DNA from: Schistocerca nitens
Lineage: Eukaryota > Arthropoda > Insecta > Orthoptera > Acrididae
Direction of reading: 5' to 3'
Length of the DNA: 64,000 bases
Assembly: GCF_023898315.1 (NCBI RefSeq)
Contig: NC_064614.1
Span: forward strand, 495,334,109 to 495,398,108
Both the position numbers and the translations under genes were made by a program. The notes under the pieces are model-generated. The model was not told where the DNA came from. It ran no database searches and saw nothing but the letters and a program-made list of their open reading frames with translations. Below are positions 31,966-44,100 of the stretch, piece by piece; position 1 is the stretch's first letter, and the number at the start of each line of letters is the position of its first letter.

Positions 31966-32643
31966 GTAAAATTAGTGGAGCTCGTCTGACAATACCTTTG
32001 CGAGTAGAGAGAGAACTGAAGCCGACAAAGTGGGAATATTGAGAGATTTCTTCGGCCACGGAGAATGTTGAGACGCAAGTGATTCTACCCCAAGGAAAGT
32101 TTTCGCTATATCTGAAGCGAAACTTACTGCTAGAGCCTTCGCGCGCGCGTATTCTTGTACCATTGTGATGTTGCTCATTGTGCTCCTCTCTCCATTAAGA
32201 CGCATTAGCCCTCGGGACACAATGACGCGGTCAGGCCCATTGTGCGACAGCGAAAATACCTGCAGTACACTAGCTGCCTCTCACCTGAGCCTCCCCCAGT
32301 GACGCACTAGCGATACTCTTCCTGCCAGGGGCGGCAAGGGAGACGGCTCGTGGTAAACAATATCACCTTGAGATTACACCCACAACGCTCTTCCTACTCA
32401 TCCGTTCAGAATTCAGAATTCACATCTTCTCAGTACAACTTACTAAAGGCAAAAAGAAAAAAAAAGGTCGTTTAGAACGTCAACAATGTCACCATAGATT
32501 TTACAATCAGCTGGTAGCTAGTAACAGTTACAACTGAAAAAAAAAAGTGGGAAAGAGAACTGTATGGACATATCTTCGGTATAGCGAAAAACTTTTCCTA
32601 TATGAAATGGAATGATCCGAAAGCCGTCTGGATAATCGTGTGC
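31966..32643. other. No gene recognised
   Basis: A minus-strand frame of 82 codons (31972-32220) and others have no recognisable features. Confidence 0.3.
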
Positions 32644-32978
32644 ATGAGCGCGCCGCTTCCGGAATTCGGTGGCAGCAGCGGGTGAGGGGGGGGGGGGGGG
32701 GGGGAGCCAGCCCCGGATCGAATCCGCCCGGCGGATTAATGACGTGGGCCGGTGTCCCGACACATTTACATGACACGCAAACATTTCGAAAACAATAGCA
32801 TGCTTTCGCATAGGCTAGACGCAAACAAACACGGTACACAAACTCCGTCTCGGCCGCCAAGGAATGACATGGGGAAGGGCATCAGGCCACCCCTTACCAG
32901 TAGCGTGGCCACTCAGATCAACACACCGACCCCCTGATGATACGGGATAAGACCAGGAAAAAGAAGAAGAAACTGAAC
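32644..32978 (+). mobile_element. tRNA-related SINE-like repeat with a poly-G tract
   Basis: Contains GGATCGAATCCGCCCGGCGG (a B-box-like GATCGAATCC), GGGCCGGTGTCCCGACACA, then GGGAAGGGCATCAGGCCACC and CCCCTTACCAGTAGCGTGG, and ends in an A/G-rich tail (AAAAAGAAGAAGAAAC). I recognise this block order from an orthopteran SINE-type repeat. A run of 19 G bases at 32686-32704 lies just before the B-box-like block. Confidence 0.7.
32686..32704. repeat. Poly-G run (19 bases)
   Basis: Uninterrupted guanines inside the SINE-like repeat. Length may be unstable or affected by sequencing or assembly. Confidence 0.9.
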
Positions 32979-33018
32979 GGTACACAAACAGTGGAGGGAA
33001 TTGACAAAGAAATAAATA

Positions 33019-34278
33019 CACTAACGGGAAAAGAAATCGCAACACCAAGAAGCAGTTGTTGAGATAAACGAAACTTGGTAGGTCTGTTACTATTCCTGAA
33101 GGATGTCTATACAAATTCCGCGCCTGTTGCATACGAGTGGATTCAGATCTGGTTTGTTTTAAATACACGCTTTAACAGTCGTAAGCGTTAGTTGCTTTCA
33201 GACTTGACGTGGTAAGTTAACGTTAGTCAAAAATGCCTTTAAGGTGACAAAGATGCTGTTATGAACACCCCACTGAGTCTCAACGATGTCGCGCAATAGG
33301 GCTAGGAGAAGCTAGATGTTTCTTCTGCGATATTGCAGAAAGACTTGGCAGGACTGCAGCCACTGCACATGATTGACAGTGGTAATCATGGGGAGGTACT
33401 GTCGCAAGAAGATGGGGCTCGAGACGGCCACGTATCACTGTCGAGAGGAAAGAGCCTTATAGCGTGCATTCCACTGGCCCCAAACCACCGCAATATGCGA
33501 CTTCAGTGGTGGTGTCAAACGAGAGCTCATTGCGTGGTAAGGTGGAGGTCTGTTGTGTTTTCTGATGAAAGTTGGTCCTGCGTCTGTGCCAGGTTGGTTA
33601 GAAAGAGGCCAGTTGACGTCCTGTATCCAACCTGACTGCATACTAAACGCACTGGACTTACACCTGGAGTTATAGTCTGGGGCGCGATTTCGTATGACTG
33701 TAGGAGCACTCTCGTGGTTACACTACACACCCTGATGACAAATTTATACGTCAATCCGGGGATTCGATCTGCTCAGCTGCCATTCATGAACAGCATTCCA
33801 GAGGGTGTTTTCCAACAGGATAGCGCTCGCCCATTTGCCTCTGTTGTAACCCAGTATGCTCTACAGAATGTCGATATGTTGCCTTGACCTCTTCGATCAC
33901 CTGTCTCTAATAGAGTACATGACATGTGGTATATCATCGGACGACAATTCCAGTGTCATCCACAGCAGTAACCGTCCCTGTACTGACCGACCTACTGCAA
34001 CATGCATGGAACCCCATCCCACAAACTGACATCCGACACCTGTACAGCATAATGCATGCTCGCTTGCATGCCTACATTCAACATCCTGGCGGTTACACCG
34101 GTTATTAATGCACTAGATTTTTCACATTTGCAATGACTTATCTCGTGCTTACATTAAACTGTGAGCTTGCAATGTTAATCACTTCAATATGTTACCTAGA
34201 GAAATATATTTCCGAAATTTCTTTACTGTACATTAATTATTTTTTGGTGTTGCGTTTTTTTTTTTTTTACCGTGAGTG
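33019..34278 (+). mobile_element. Tc1-like DNA transposon, fourth family (dead)
   Basis: A 1260-bp element. The left end reads CACTAACGGGAAAAGAAATC then GCAACACC. The right end, reverse-complemented, reads CACTCACGGTAAAA, then an A-run and CGCAACACC. TA flanks both ends (33017-33018, 34279-34280). A homopolymer T run has expanded in the right end. Confidence 0.87.
33333..34108 (+). pseudogene. Tc1-like transposase pseudogene
   Basis: Readable catalytic half: HRNMRLQWWCQTRAHC, then WRSVVFSDESWSC with the first Asp, TPGVIVWGAISYD, and VFQQDSARPFASVVTQYALQ with the second Asp. The end reads IRHLYSIMHARLHAYIQHPG and GYTGY, the usual Tc1 C-terminus. Stops at about 33632 and 33886 and at least two frameshifts separate these pieces. 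The final SPDLSPIE block has decayed to RSPVSN. The N-terminal DNA-binding domain is not readable. Confidence 0.82.
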
Positions 34279-34654
34279 TAGGTTGTCATCCAAATGTGGA
34301 TACACGCAGTTTGCCCGCATTTTCACTTATTCCTACAATTTCGTATGCTTAAACAATGAGGGTTTGTCATATCCGTCGGTGGTCTTTCAGGCCTCTTAGT
34401 AGTCTCCATACACCTCTGATCAATGGCACACGGAGCTTCGGAGCTTTTACGATGGATATTCACAGTGATAATTTGTCTACTGACGCTACAATTAAAAGCT
34501 CCCTCCATACACCGTCTCTAGGCATAAAAGCCGAAGGTCAATGGATAATACAGATCGGATAAATTGTCTCTTTTACATATTACAAAATGCATGCACACAA
34601 CGTTTCAATCTCATTACATACCTATTTAGCCTGACTACGTCGCATGACAACGTA

Positions 34655-35540
34655 CGAGGGGTGTTCGATAGAAATTTTCGTGATCAGTTTCGTTTAATCT
34701 AACAATAGAAAAACTTCATATACGTAAGATGTAAGTCTATGTAGGTTACGTACCAATATGCAACACTGAACTGATAACTATCTTTCATTTACAGCTGCCG
34801 ATGTGTTTCAGTATGTGGTATTGGATCTAGTGAAATACAAAGAACTCATGAAGTCCATTTACTTCAAAAGCTGTACTCCTAGGGAGGCATTCAACTAGTT
34901 GGAAAAGGTTTATGACGACGATTATCCCTCTTACGTTGTTGGCAAGACATCATCAGTTCAAATAGAAATGGTTCCAATTACAGGGCGATAATGATCCGCA
35001 ATCGATGGACACAACATTCACGAAGTGGAGGCCGCTATTTTGTAAAATAGCCTTCTAACCGTTGGCCATCTAGTCCAAATTATCAACATTAATGTGGTGT
35101 CCGCACAAATAAATAATCGACTACCATCCTGACATGCGTAAGTCGTCAGTTTTCTGGGTTCCTTGTCTGCTCACAACTTTGGAGAAACAAGCACGAGTCG
35201 AATGCTCTCAAGCTGATATTTTTAATACGCAAAGTGGTATAAAAAACAAGGTGATGATTTTCATGAGACTAATCACGCAGTATCAAAGCTCGATCAATAA
35301 GTATGATCTGGGGAAATACAGATGATCGAATGTACTGCCAGGATGTCAGCGTACGAATCTCAACACTGTCGGATAGACGCCCAAGCAAAGTGGTATAACA
35401 TACAAGATGATGATTTTCATGAGACTAATAACGCAGTATCAAAGCTCGATGAATAACTATGATCTGGGGGAATACAGGTGATCGAATGTACTGCCAGGAT
35501 GTCAGCGTACGAATCTCAACATTGTCGGATACACGTTTGG
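34655..35540 (+). mobile_element. Mariner relic with internal tandem duplication
   Basis: Starts at a mariner-like terminus CGAGGGGTGTTCGATAGAAA after TA. The coding trace gives YKELMKSIYFKSCTPREAFN, then LEKVYDDDYPSYVV (mariner N-terminal helix-turn-helix) and, after stops, HPDMRKSSVFWVPCLLT, matching the mariner WVPxxLT linker motif. The catalytic region is not readable. Downstream, two copies of a 156-bp unit follow. The far terminus was not found. Confidence 0.72.
35229..35540. repeat. Tandem duplication, two 156-bp units
   Basis: Unit 1 starts at GCAAAGTGGTATAA (35229) and unit 2 at the same sequence 156 bases later (35385). The two are colinear with only a handful of differences over about 145 bases, including the shared block ACTGCCAGGATGTCAGCGTA. 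The unit contains the decayed end of the mariner relic. Much younger than the relic itself. Confidence 0.9.
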
Positions 35541-38500
35541 TTTTGGTGACTTGGTTTTGGGACCGATAAACGTGTTTGCTCGCGTTGTGGTGATGCTGAT
35601 TCAGGTTCTCTTTGAAGGTTTAGTTTCCTCTTTGATGTGGTGATTGCATATGGCTCCGTGAGAACGAGCCATATTTCAAGCTCTTCAGCACAGTTCCTTA
35701 TGCATCGTAGTGCGTATTTTGCGTTCGATTTTAAAATTCCGATGAACAACCTATTTTTCAGAGTTGTCTATGATGATAAATACAACAGCTGCCGTTTTTA
35801 GCTCACATAAAACAGCTTCTGAGTGTTTAATATACAGTAAAAATCATTTAATAGTTATTCCTAAAATAACAACAAAACTACAAATCAAACTACGAAAAAC
35901 GTGATAACAGTCGTGAGATGGGCTTTGAGTGTTCTCCAAATATATGATATTAATGGCATCTTAAGCTTGTTGTCAGGAATACGTGCGGGTGTTGTTACGT
36001 CGCTAGAAAACAGATGAAGTGCTCAGCAATGTTTGTTCACAATCTGACATTTCACAATCGTATTTTCCTACTTTTCGATTCGATGGTTTTAAGGTTAGAA
36101 ACGTTCTTTTTTTATTTTTTATAGTTCATTGTCTATGTCACGTTTGCTTTCAGTATATCTTTGTTATTTTTTCCTAATTGTGGCTGTCAGAAATAGAAAG
36201 GAATTAAATAATGCTCCGGAAACATAGGTGAGAGGATAAACTGGAGCACAATTTGCAGTATTCAGAAAATTAGTGAGGAGAACAGAAGATGGAACATTTT
36301 GAAAATGCGACGAATGTCTGTCGTTAAATTAAAAAAAGTTACCGTGTAAAACGAGCATATGCTGCGGAATAGTAGCAGTGTGCGCCGCTGTTGAGTTGTT
36401 ACTGTTCTACTAAATTTCACGCTGTGTTATGTCGAACTCCTATTCGAAGGCCATTTCCAACGTGACAGCACGTACTGTTCCAGTTTTAAAGAAGTCCATG
36501 TTGTAATATAACAGCTATAAACATAAAAAATTACTTGCGTAGGCCAAAAAATAGGCCATGTTGTTTGTTTTAACTTACGAATATATTTAATCTTACTAGA
36601 AATATTATGAATGGCATCTCTTACAAAGTTTTCTCGTCCTGTATTTCTGTGGAATCAGCTGTCGCATACTTACCGACACATGTCGTCCAGTTTTGTCGGT
36701 GTTTTCATTAGTGTTTACAGTTTTGAGACAGCCTTTACGTGGATTATTATCAAGAAAATGACAGCTGCTTTTTTAATACAGTAGTCCATTTCTTAGCTAT
36801 TGAAAATCGAGTTACAGGATCCTTATAAATCTTCAGTGACGTTTTACAAATTCCTCTTCACTTCAAACCGTTCAAAGCTATGAAGTTCAAGCTGATAGCG
36901 TATTTCCCTCTATCCATTTGAATGAAACAGACTCAACATACATGCACATACGTGTTCCACAGATCAAACTTATGCATGAATATGTCGAAGTGCTCAATAT
37001 CAGAGCAATTTCATTGACACTGGCACCATCTCTGCGGCAGAGTCGGGAATTTTCACGCTATCCTGGACTTACGGATTAACATTTCTGCTAAGGAAGGTTA
37101 ACATCTCGTTAAAGCCACTAAAAATAGAGGTTTTTAGAGAGAGGAAACAGCAGTAGTGATTTAAGAGAAACTGTTAGGTTTGAGCTGAGTGAACCTGCGC
37201 GAATAAAAGTTTAGTGTGGCACAACTCGCTCGGCTATGTGTGCATAGCAATCGTGTCGGATACGAAATTAGCAACGTATAGCCCGCGACGATAAAACGGT
37301 TCAAATTGAAAAAGAGGTGATTGTAAAATTATAAATTGCTAAAAGTTGGTGAAACAAGTTACTTCGTACTTGGCATGTTGACAGATGAGAGTTAAGTATC
37401 TTGTTATAAATCCTAGACAATAACCGATTAAAGTCAAGAAAATAGTGATTAAGTACTTACGACTCCGCTCATCTACTGAATACTATTCATTATTAATACA
37501 ACGGCTGAAATTTATATTTTTCTATGTAGACAGGTGTTTCTCACCTCGTGTTTTTTCGCGTAATAAATAACTTTTGCAGTAAAATCTAAGAGAGTAATTA
37601 TAAAAAATAATTCTTGCGATTTTAATTCTATGTAAGTTCATCACATTAGTACATTTAAGGATGCTGGTGTTTCAACTTAGAGCCGAGAAGAAGCTTTCAG
37701 TATGTATTCTATCTTTGAATTATGTCCTTTTTTCAGGCAGATATCTTCTCAATGTACATTTTCTTGATGTTTGTCTCATTGTGACCTATATGCACTACAA
37801 ACGTAATGTATTGTGTATGCTAAATATAAAGATTAGATGCCACCAACAAAAAACATCCGAAGCTGTACTGACATGTCTCTACCTACCAGTATACAAACTG
37901 TACACTGCAAATGACACTTAAAAGTTCTGCATTTAATCTCGCCCAGGTAATAAAAGCATCACATTTCGAACTGTTTGTTAGATAAAGCTTAATATATGAA
38001 CATCGAATACTGTCAGTATTTTTCAGTAAAAATGTACGTCGTTTCATGATGACTGAAAAGTAAGATTTTCTGTAAAGAAAATAATTCGTGAATTGCTTGC
38101 TGATACGACAATTTTGGCTTTGCTGAAAGAACTGTGCCACGTTCTTTGAAATGAAGTTGTAACGATTAGAGTTACATTGTGAAAACAAACAGAAAAATTA
38201 TTTTCCACTGCGAGTATCTAATTTTCTCGTATAGTTAAGAAAGTCTGCTATGGTGACCATGGAATGCGGTTACCGTCGTAGTCCCTGTAGTTTCTATCTT
38301 CATTATGTCTTGAAACATTTATTTATCTGGGGTGTTGCAGGATGATTAATAAATACTTCGTGACAGAATTGTGTCAAGAATTTAGAGAGTTTTTTTCATT
38401 GGGAGTGGCTGATACAGCTGTTTGAAGCTGATAATTAAAACAGACAACTCTGAAACACACGACTAACACTCACGACTTCAGTGTATGAATCAAATATGAC

Positions 38501-38574
38501 AACAAAAATAAAGTGATTGTGCGAGGTAACAGTGGTGTTTACCTCCTTTTGTCGGGCGTAGCGCAATATGGTAC
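35541..38574. other. No gene recognised; AT-rich
   Basis: Three kilobases of AT-rich sequence. Frames at 35516-35749 (minus), 37661-37921 (+) and 37883-38188 (minus) carry no recognisable motif. No inverted-repeat ends, LINE tails or SINE boxes were seen. Confidence 0.4.
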
Positions 38575-38985
38575 ATTGCTATCCATTAAAATTCGGTCGT
38601 TGTTTGTGAACATGAGGTCTATAAATGGCTGAAAATGGTCCCCAAGTATCTGAAAATAACAGTTTCCAGTCAATGATTGGTATAGTAGCACCCAGTTCAT
38701 CCCATGTAAACACAGCCCACACTATTATGGAGCCACCACCAGTTTGTACAGTGCCTTGTTGACAACTTGGGTCCATGGCTTAGTGTGAACTGCGCCACAC
38801 TCAAACCCTACCAACAGCTTTTTAATCTAAAACCGAGAGTCATCTGAACAGGCCACGGTTGTAAAGTCATCTACGGTCCAACCGATTGAGTAACGAGCCC
38901 TGGAGAGGCGCTGCAGGCGATGTCGCTCCAGCCAAATGTCGGGGTGATTCCTCTCAAAGGGTGCGGAGAATTTTCTTCCTTACCC
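38575..38985 (-). pseudogene. Tc1-like transposase fragment, third family
   Basis: Minus-strand trace: a CSDDSRF block with the first catalytic Asp, then MDPSCQQGTVQTGGGSIIVW and the decayed continuation. It shares the MD-SCQQGTVQ-GG-SII block with the relic at 21738-22540, so both come from one family. Neither end of the element survives. Confidence 0.72.
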
Positions 38986-40701
38986 TTATTGTAATCCTAG
39001 CTTGTGCTCCGTCTCTAATGACCTCTTTATCGACAGACGTGAAACCCTGATCTTCCTTCTTTCCTTCCTTCGATTGAAGGTATTGTTTAAAGTAGAATAC
39101 GACGGAGGAACTTCTGATACACTGAAATATAAAATATTCTTTGTACATTACATTGTAACCACTCTAAATTCAATGTATTTGATTTTCGTTTGCGTATTGC
39201 TTATAGGTACAGAGCACGAAGACCAAACAAATCCACTTTAAAATATATCATGCTCACAATTGGCTTTATTCTTCTTAATCACCGTGGTATCTACGAATCT
39301 GTGGACACATAAAGAAAATTACTCGCGGCTTTTTCTGTTACTTAGTATTCTTTTTCAGTGTTTCTTCAGCAGTTTCACAGTGTTTTCCCTACTTTCCTCG
39401 GAGAAAATTCTTCCGCATTTGTTGTTTTTATTTTTTTAGAATGTCGTGAAATAGTTTATTTCGTTTTCTGACTTTTCTGTAATTTGAATAACATAATCTG
39501 ATAAAGTCAATCATCTAAGATATGACGAGTTTCACATATCTGTCGATATTAAATTGTAGAAAGTTTCTTATGGATAACCTTCATTCTATCATCCTTTCCA
39601 TGCTCGCAAAAGATAACACAGAAGCTCGAGCGTGCATTTTCCAATTTGTATCTGAGAGTTTTGGGATCCATAATTTTTCAAATGTTTTTCTGTCTTAACT
39701 ATCATTTCCTTCTATTTCCCTTTCTTTAGTAATGAATTACGCTACACTCAGTGCTTGTGATTTCATTACTACGTTATTATATCGAATTTTTTGTTGCCAC
39801 TGATTTTTTAAAAGTTGTAGCTAAAGTTGGAAGGTTGTGTCATTATGGGTTTTGGTGGCCTTTGAATATTCACTTTAGTTTGTATGATTTGAACTTTATA
39901 GATTTTTCAGTCTAAATTTTTAATAATATGAATGCGTGTATAATGTTGATCATGTTCGCTGCTTTGGATGTGGAGATTTTAAGACCTGTTCATTTTGGAA
40001 CATTTTTCTGAAAACATTTAATTGAAGAGTTAACGAACTTAACTTTTTACTAAAAGGCAGCGATGTCCTCGGCGAACATTACTTGGCATTGCTTGTATTT
40101 GATTGCTAGTTTGACGTAGGGGAGAGTTTCAGGTTCCTAGAATGTCTTCTACCATTATCGAATTACTTTTTTAGTAAGATAAAATTAGATCGAAAGTGGC
40201 AGACACCGCCTTATGGAACACATGTAGTGACTTCGAATGGTCCAGAGTGTCCTTCGAGCTACATCTCCTTCACCGTAGAATTTTCAAGGGAATGTTGTCT
40301 ATGTTTCGTAATTTGTTATCTGATTTACATCTGAGGGGTGTGGAAACTGATTTATGTAGGGGAGTTGTTACTTGGTTTGATAAGTTTTAATATACATTAT
40401 TACACTGTTACGTCATCGTGTAATGCCTGACTTCTGAAATAAGGTAACATGACCCGGAACACTCCCCAATATTCTTTTACTTGCGTGTGAAATTGATTTT
40501 CTACTGGCTGAATGACAGCTTCTTGTTTTCGCGGACGTGAGGAGACAATTTTGCAGGTACGTTCCTATTGTCTCAACCGCTACCCTGTTTGTACCGGAAG
40601 CTGTCAGAGCCCTGTGTATGTAAGGCTGAGGGTGTTGCCACCCACGCAGACGCTCCCTTTTCACCGGCGTCTGTCCGGCGTGGAGGCGATGCCGCGCATG
40701 C
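38986..40701. other. No gene recognised; 5' flank of the PTTH-like gene
   Basis: AT-rich until about 40600, then a short GC-rich patch (40610-40725) leading into the promoter. Short frames at 40196-40390 and 40413-40954 look like chance frames; those crossing 40785-40814 are superseded by the exon model. Confidence 0.4.
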
Positions 40702-40715
40702 GTCGCCACGGCAAC
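40702..40715. promoter_or_regulatory. RFX X-box-like palindrome upstream of the TATA box
   Basis: GTCGCCACGGCAAC; on the other strand GTTGCCGTGGCGAC. It matches 12 of 14 positions of the X-box form GTTGCCATGGCAAC. It lies 11 bases upstream of the TATA box. RFX binding is inference from motif similarity. Confidence 0.4.
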
Positions 40716-40725
40716 CTCCAGCAGG

Positions 40726-40731
40726 TATAAA
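40726..40731 (+). promoter_or_regulatory. TATA box of the PTTH-like gene
   Basis: GGTATAAAGACGG at 40724-40736 lies 59 bases upstream of the ATG. A start of transcription about 30 bases downstream, near 40755-40765, leaves a 5' untranslated region of roughly 20-30 bases. This compact arrangement is typical of insect genes for small secreted proteins. Confidence 0.7.
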
Positions 40732-40784
40732 GACGGACGCTCACCTGTGGTCACCATTCCTCACCCATCGACTACACGTCGGAC

Positions 40785-40814
40785 ATGGCCATCTTCTGGA
40801 CGTTCCTTGTTTTG
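40785..40814 (+). CDS. PTTH: PTTH-like gene, coding exon 1 (signal peptide start)
   Basis: Ten codons, MAIFWTFLVL, followed by a consensus splice donor TTG|GTGAGT in phase 0. The ATG has G at -3 and G at +4. Alone the peptide is a hydrophobic stub without a cleavage site. Joined to exon 2 it becomes MAIFWTFLVLVSCAMA, a complete signal peptide. The link to exon 2 spans 10.6 kb and is inferred from phase, strand and this fit. The exon could instead belong to another secreted protein whose remaining exons I did not find. Confidence 0.7.
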
Positions 40815-41076
40815 GTGAGTATGATCTCTGGTGCAGTCATATTCCTACGTGTGTCTGTACCCGACATTTCTGCAACAGTTCTACTAGAAATAGTTTACCA
40901 GAGGCTTATATCATTCTCTGTTCTATTTACCTCTTCATTTACCTGTTCATGTAGTTTTCAGATATATACGGCTCCTTAAACTTTTTGTTTCAAATCCCGC
41001 AGGTTCCTTTCGACCATTTTAGGCTGGTCAAGGAACAGGTGACTAGAAAAGAGTTCTCCTTATATCGATTGGAAAG

Positions 41077-41141
<65 letters not shown>

Positions 41142-44100
41142 CTTCCTGGGGCGGATTAAAACCCTTTGTCGGTCCGAAACTCACACTCGCTCTACCAACT
41201 GAGCCACCCATGCACGACTCTTGACCCGTCCTCACTGCTTTTCTTCATCCTGGATATATATGTATATACGATTATAAATATTTATCACCACTAAAGTCTC
41301 TGAATTAATGCGAGGAACTACCGAACATAATATTCATATTGTGACATGAAGGAAGCTCAAATTTAAAGTTTAAAAAGTGTTTCTCTTTTATTAATGATTT
41401 TCTGGTGGTCTTCTGAAATGCACCAAATGAATACCGCAGTTACTATTACAGAATCGCCAGTGGAAACTACTAATCGTATTTGAACTGCCGTACAGTCTCG
41501 AGGTGAACCCTGTTAGAAAGTATACCGTACGGTATTGCCATAGAATGTGGCGATGCTTGAACAGCGGCATAGACGACGTTCTAGAACTGCCACCACCGAC
41601 AGCACTTATTATCTCCTTTTGTCAGTTAAAAATATTGTTTGAGATATCACAACTACTCCACTATATAATACTATAAGATGTAATTCACTGAAGACAGCAA
41701 AGCAAATTTGGTTTCGCTTTTAGTGTCAATGACAGTATAAAAACTTCACTAATGTTATATTTTATTTCCATCACTGGTTTCAGTCAATTATGCCTACCTT
41801 CAAACGCTTATAACTGATTTGGAATACTCTAAACAACAAAACATATATTAATAGTAAACTGTAACTCTTGTAGCCAATAAAATAAAGCGCCTTAAAAGAA
41901 AAACAGCTTAAAAACGTTCAGTATGTAGCCATATTTATTAATTAATTTCCGATGTGAATGTAAAATGACTCGTTCCACTTCATAATGACGTATCACGCAA
42001 AATTATCCATGCAAGATGAGACGAACTAACTAGCTTTTGGTTGGTTACCATCTCCATTAACAATCCTTAATTGAACCACCGTTACAGTCATGGAGTTAAA
42101 TAAGATCCAGGATGGATAAAATAACAGCATAACTAATTCTCATAGTGAAATCAGCAGCACTCAGTGTCAGTACAAAAACTTGTGTAGAGTCAACCAATAT
42201 ATTGATTTCTCCTATATATGTATTGCGAAAAGACCATGAATTCAAAATTAAAGAGAATCTAGCAGACGCTGTGGCCTACCAATAGTAATTATTCCGTGCA
42301 TCACTGACGATTATAACACAAAAGGTTACTTTCGGAGTATAGATGTAGATACAATAGTGGATGTAAACATTTTCCATCCATCTTCAATCCCGAATTTTTA
42401 ATATTATACTTCATTGATTACTTGAAAAAGAATTGATGACGTCGCTTTTAGAAGACCGGTAAACTTCCGATTCTTTGAACTGTCATCTATAAAACAGATA
42501 CAAACTTTTTATTCCGTTACAAATGAGTCAAAGTATTAATTATTTGCTGTTTAAGCGTGTAAGCGGGAAAAACTTTAGAAATGTTTTTAAATTATGTTTA
42601 AAGGTTATCGAGAGTTACAAAGTGCTCTGTTATCAAACACTAAATGAGTGTAGTCTGGATAACTTGCTCTCCATTTCGAGCAAAAGCCAGTTTTCTACGT
42701 ATCTCAAAGTTTATGACGTCGTACTCCTGAACTATCTGTCGCACAACGATATAATTTTGTCAATAAATTGAGTGTACTGTCTGCAAAATGTGTTGCGAAT
42801 GGAGTTAGCACTAAAAAAGTAATCAATTATAATGTCATGCCTGATGCGGCAGTTTTACTGCCTGAACGGTGAAATTATAGTTAGCGAGAAAATTTTTTCC
42901 TTTCATCTTTTGTGGGATGTGCCAGCAATAAATGTTTCTTAAACTTTGAAACTATCAGTGAAACTTGTCGCAACTTACTAAGTGATTTCATTTTCAAATA
43001 CTGGATGAGTATAGTCTGAGCATGTGCGTGAGCTGATTACACTGCTTCAAGATATAGACAAGATTTCTAACTGCAATATTTGTCTTACCGTGATAAAAGT
43101 TTAATGTAAGATTATACCTCTTAATAAGTAGAATATCTAGAATTTTAAAATTTTAAATTCTGTCAGTTATTGTATGAATTATTGAAAATCTATTTTTTGT
43201 TGCCTCTGGAAGCCGCTTCACAGGGAACCTGCAACGGGATTGGATGTAATGAACCGAATTAGCCGTTTACCAATGTAACGACTGAAACTAAATGGGCTCT
43301 GCTTTGTTACATTTAAAAGACACTGTGTTTTCTGATAACCTAATGGTAGGGGTAAAGACTTAATGTTTTGTATACTGGAAAACGTCTGCACAATTTGCAA
43401 ACATGTAGAAAAAAATGCGAATCATGTGTCATTTTCCTCTGCAAGATCCCAAGCATCAAACATCTCACCTTCTCTGCATCCTTTCACTTCACGCTTTGTA
43501 CAGTTAAAAGTTTCTTCTTTTCCTTCTACCTCACAATCAACGCTTCACTTCAATACATTACTCTGGGGAAGATGTTTGGTTTCAGAAATTTACTCTCCAG
43601 TTCTTGGAAGCTCAGAAAGTAGTAGCGCGTATGAAAACTGTTGTCGTTTTACCCTGCTGGTGTATTCAGTACTGTGGAAACGGTTGGTTATTTATGTCTT
43701 CGTAAACACCTCACACAGACGCTACGTTTGTTAAATTTCGATTTTATTAGGCAAACCAACGGCAAAGTTATTTAATTAATAAACCTCATGCGTTTGCTGA
43801 ACCCTGGTGTACCACATTCATTAAGTTACCTCTAGTTAACTACAGCTTTCTATTCGACGACTGTGCATAATTTTGCAGCCTTATTAAAGATTCATCCAAA
43901 TGCACTCGTGAGGATTTCACACAAGGTGTTTGCTCAGCTGTCCACTTCCCTAAATCGAAAGATCGACCGGCAAATAATCTTGCAACAAACAGTCATCATT
44001 TAATCGTGTTGGTCCTACAGTAAAATTAAATTCATCACGCTCTTTTGATTCATCACTGAGGATTTCTCTTAGACGCCCTCGTACTGATAGCTTTAGCCAC

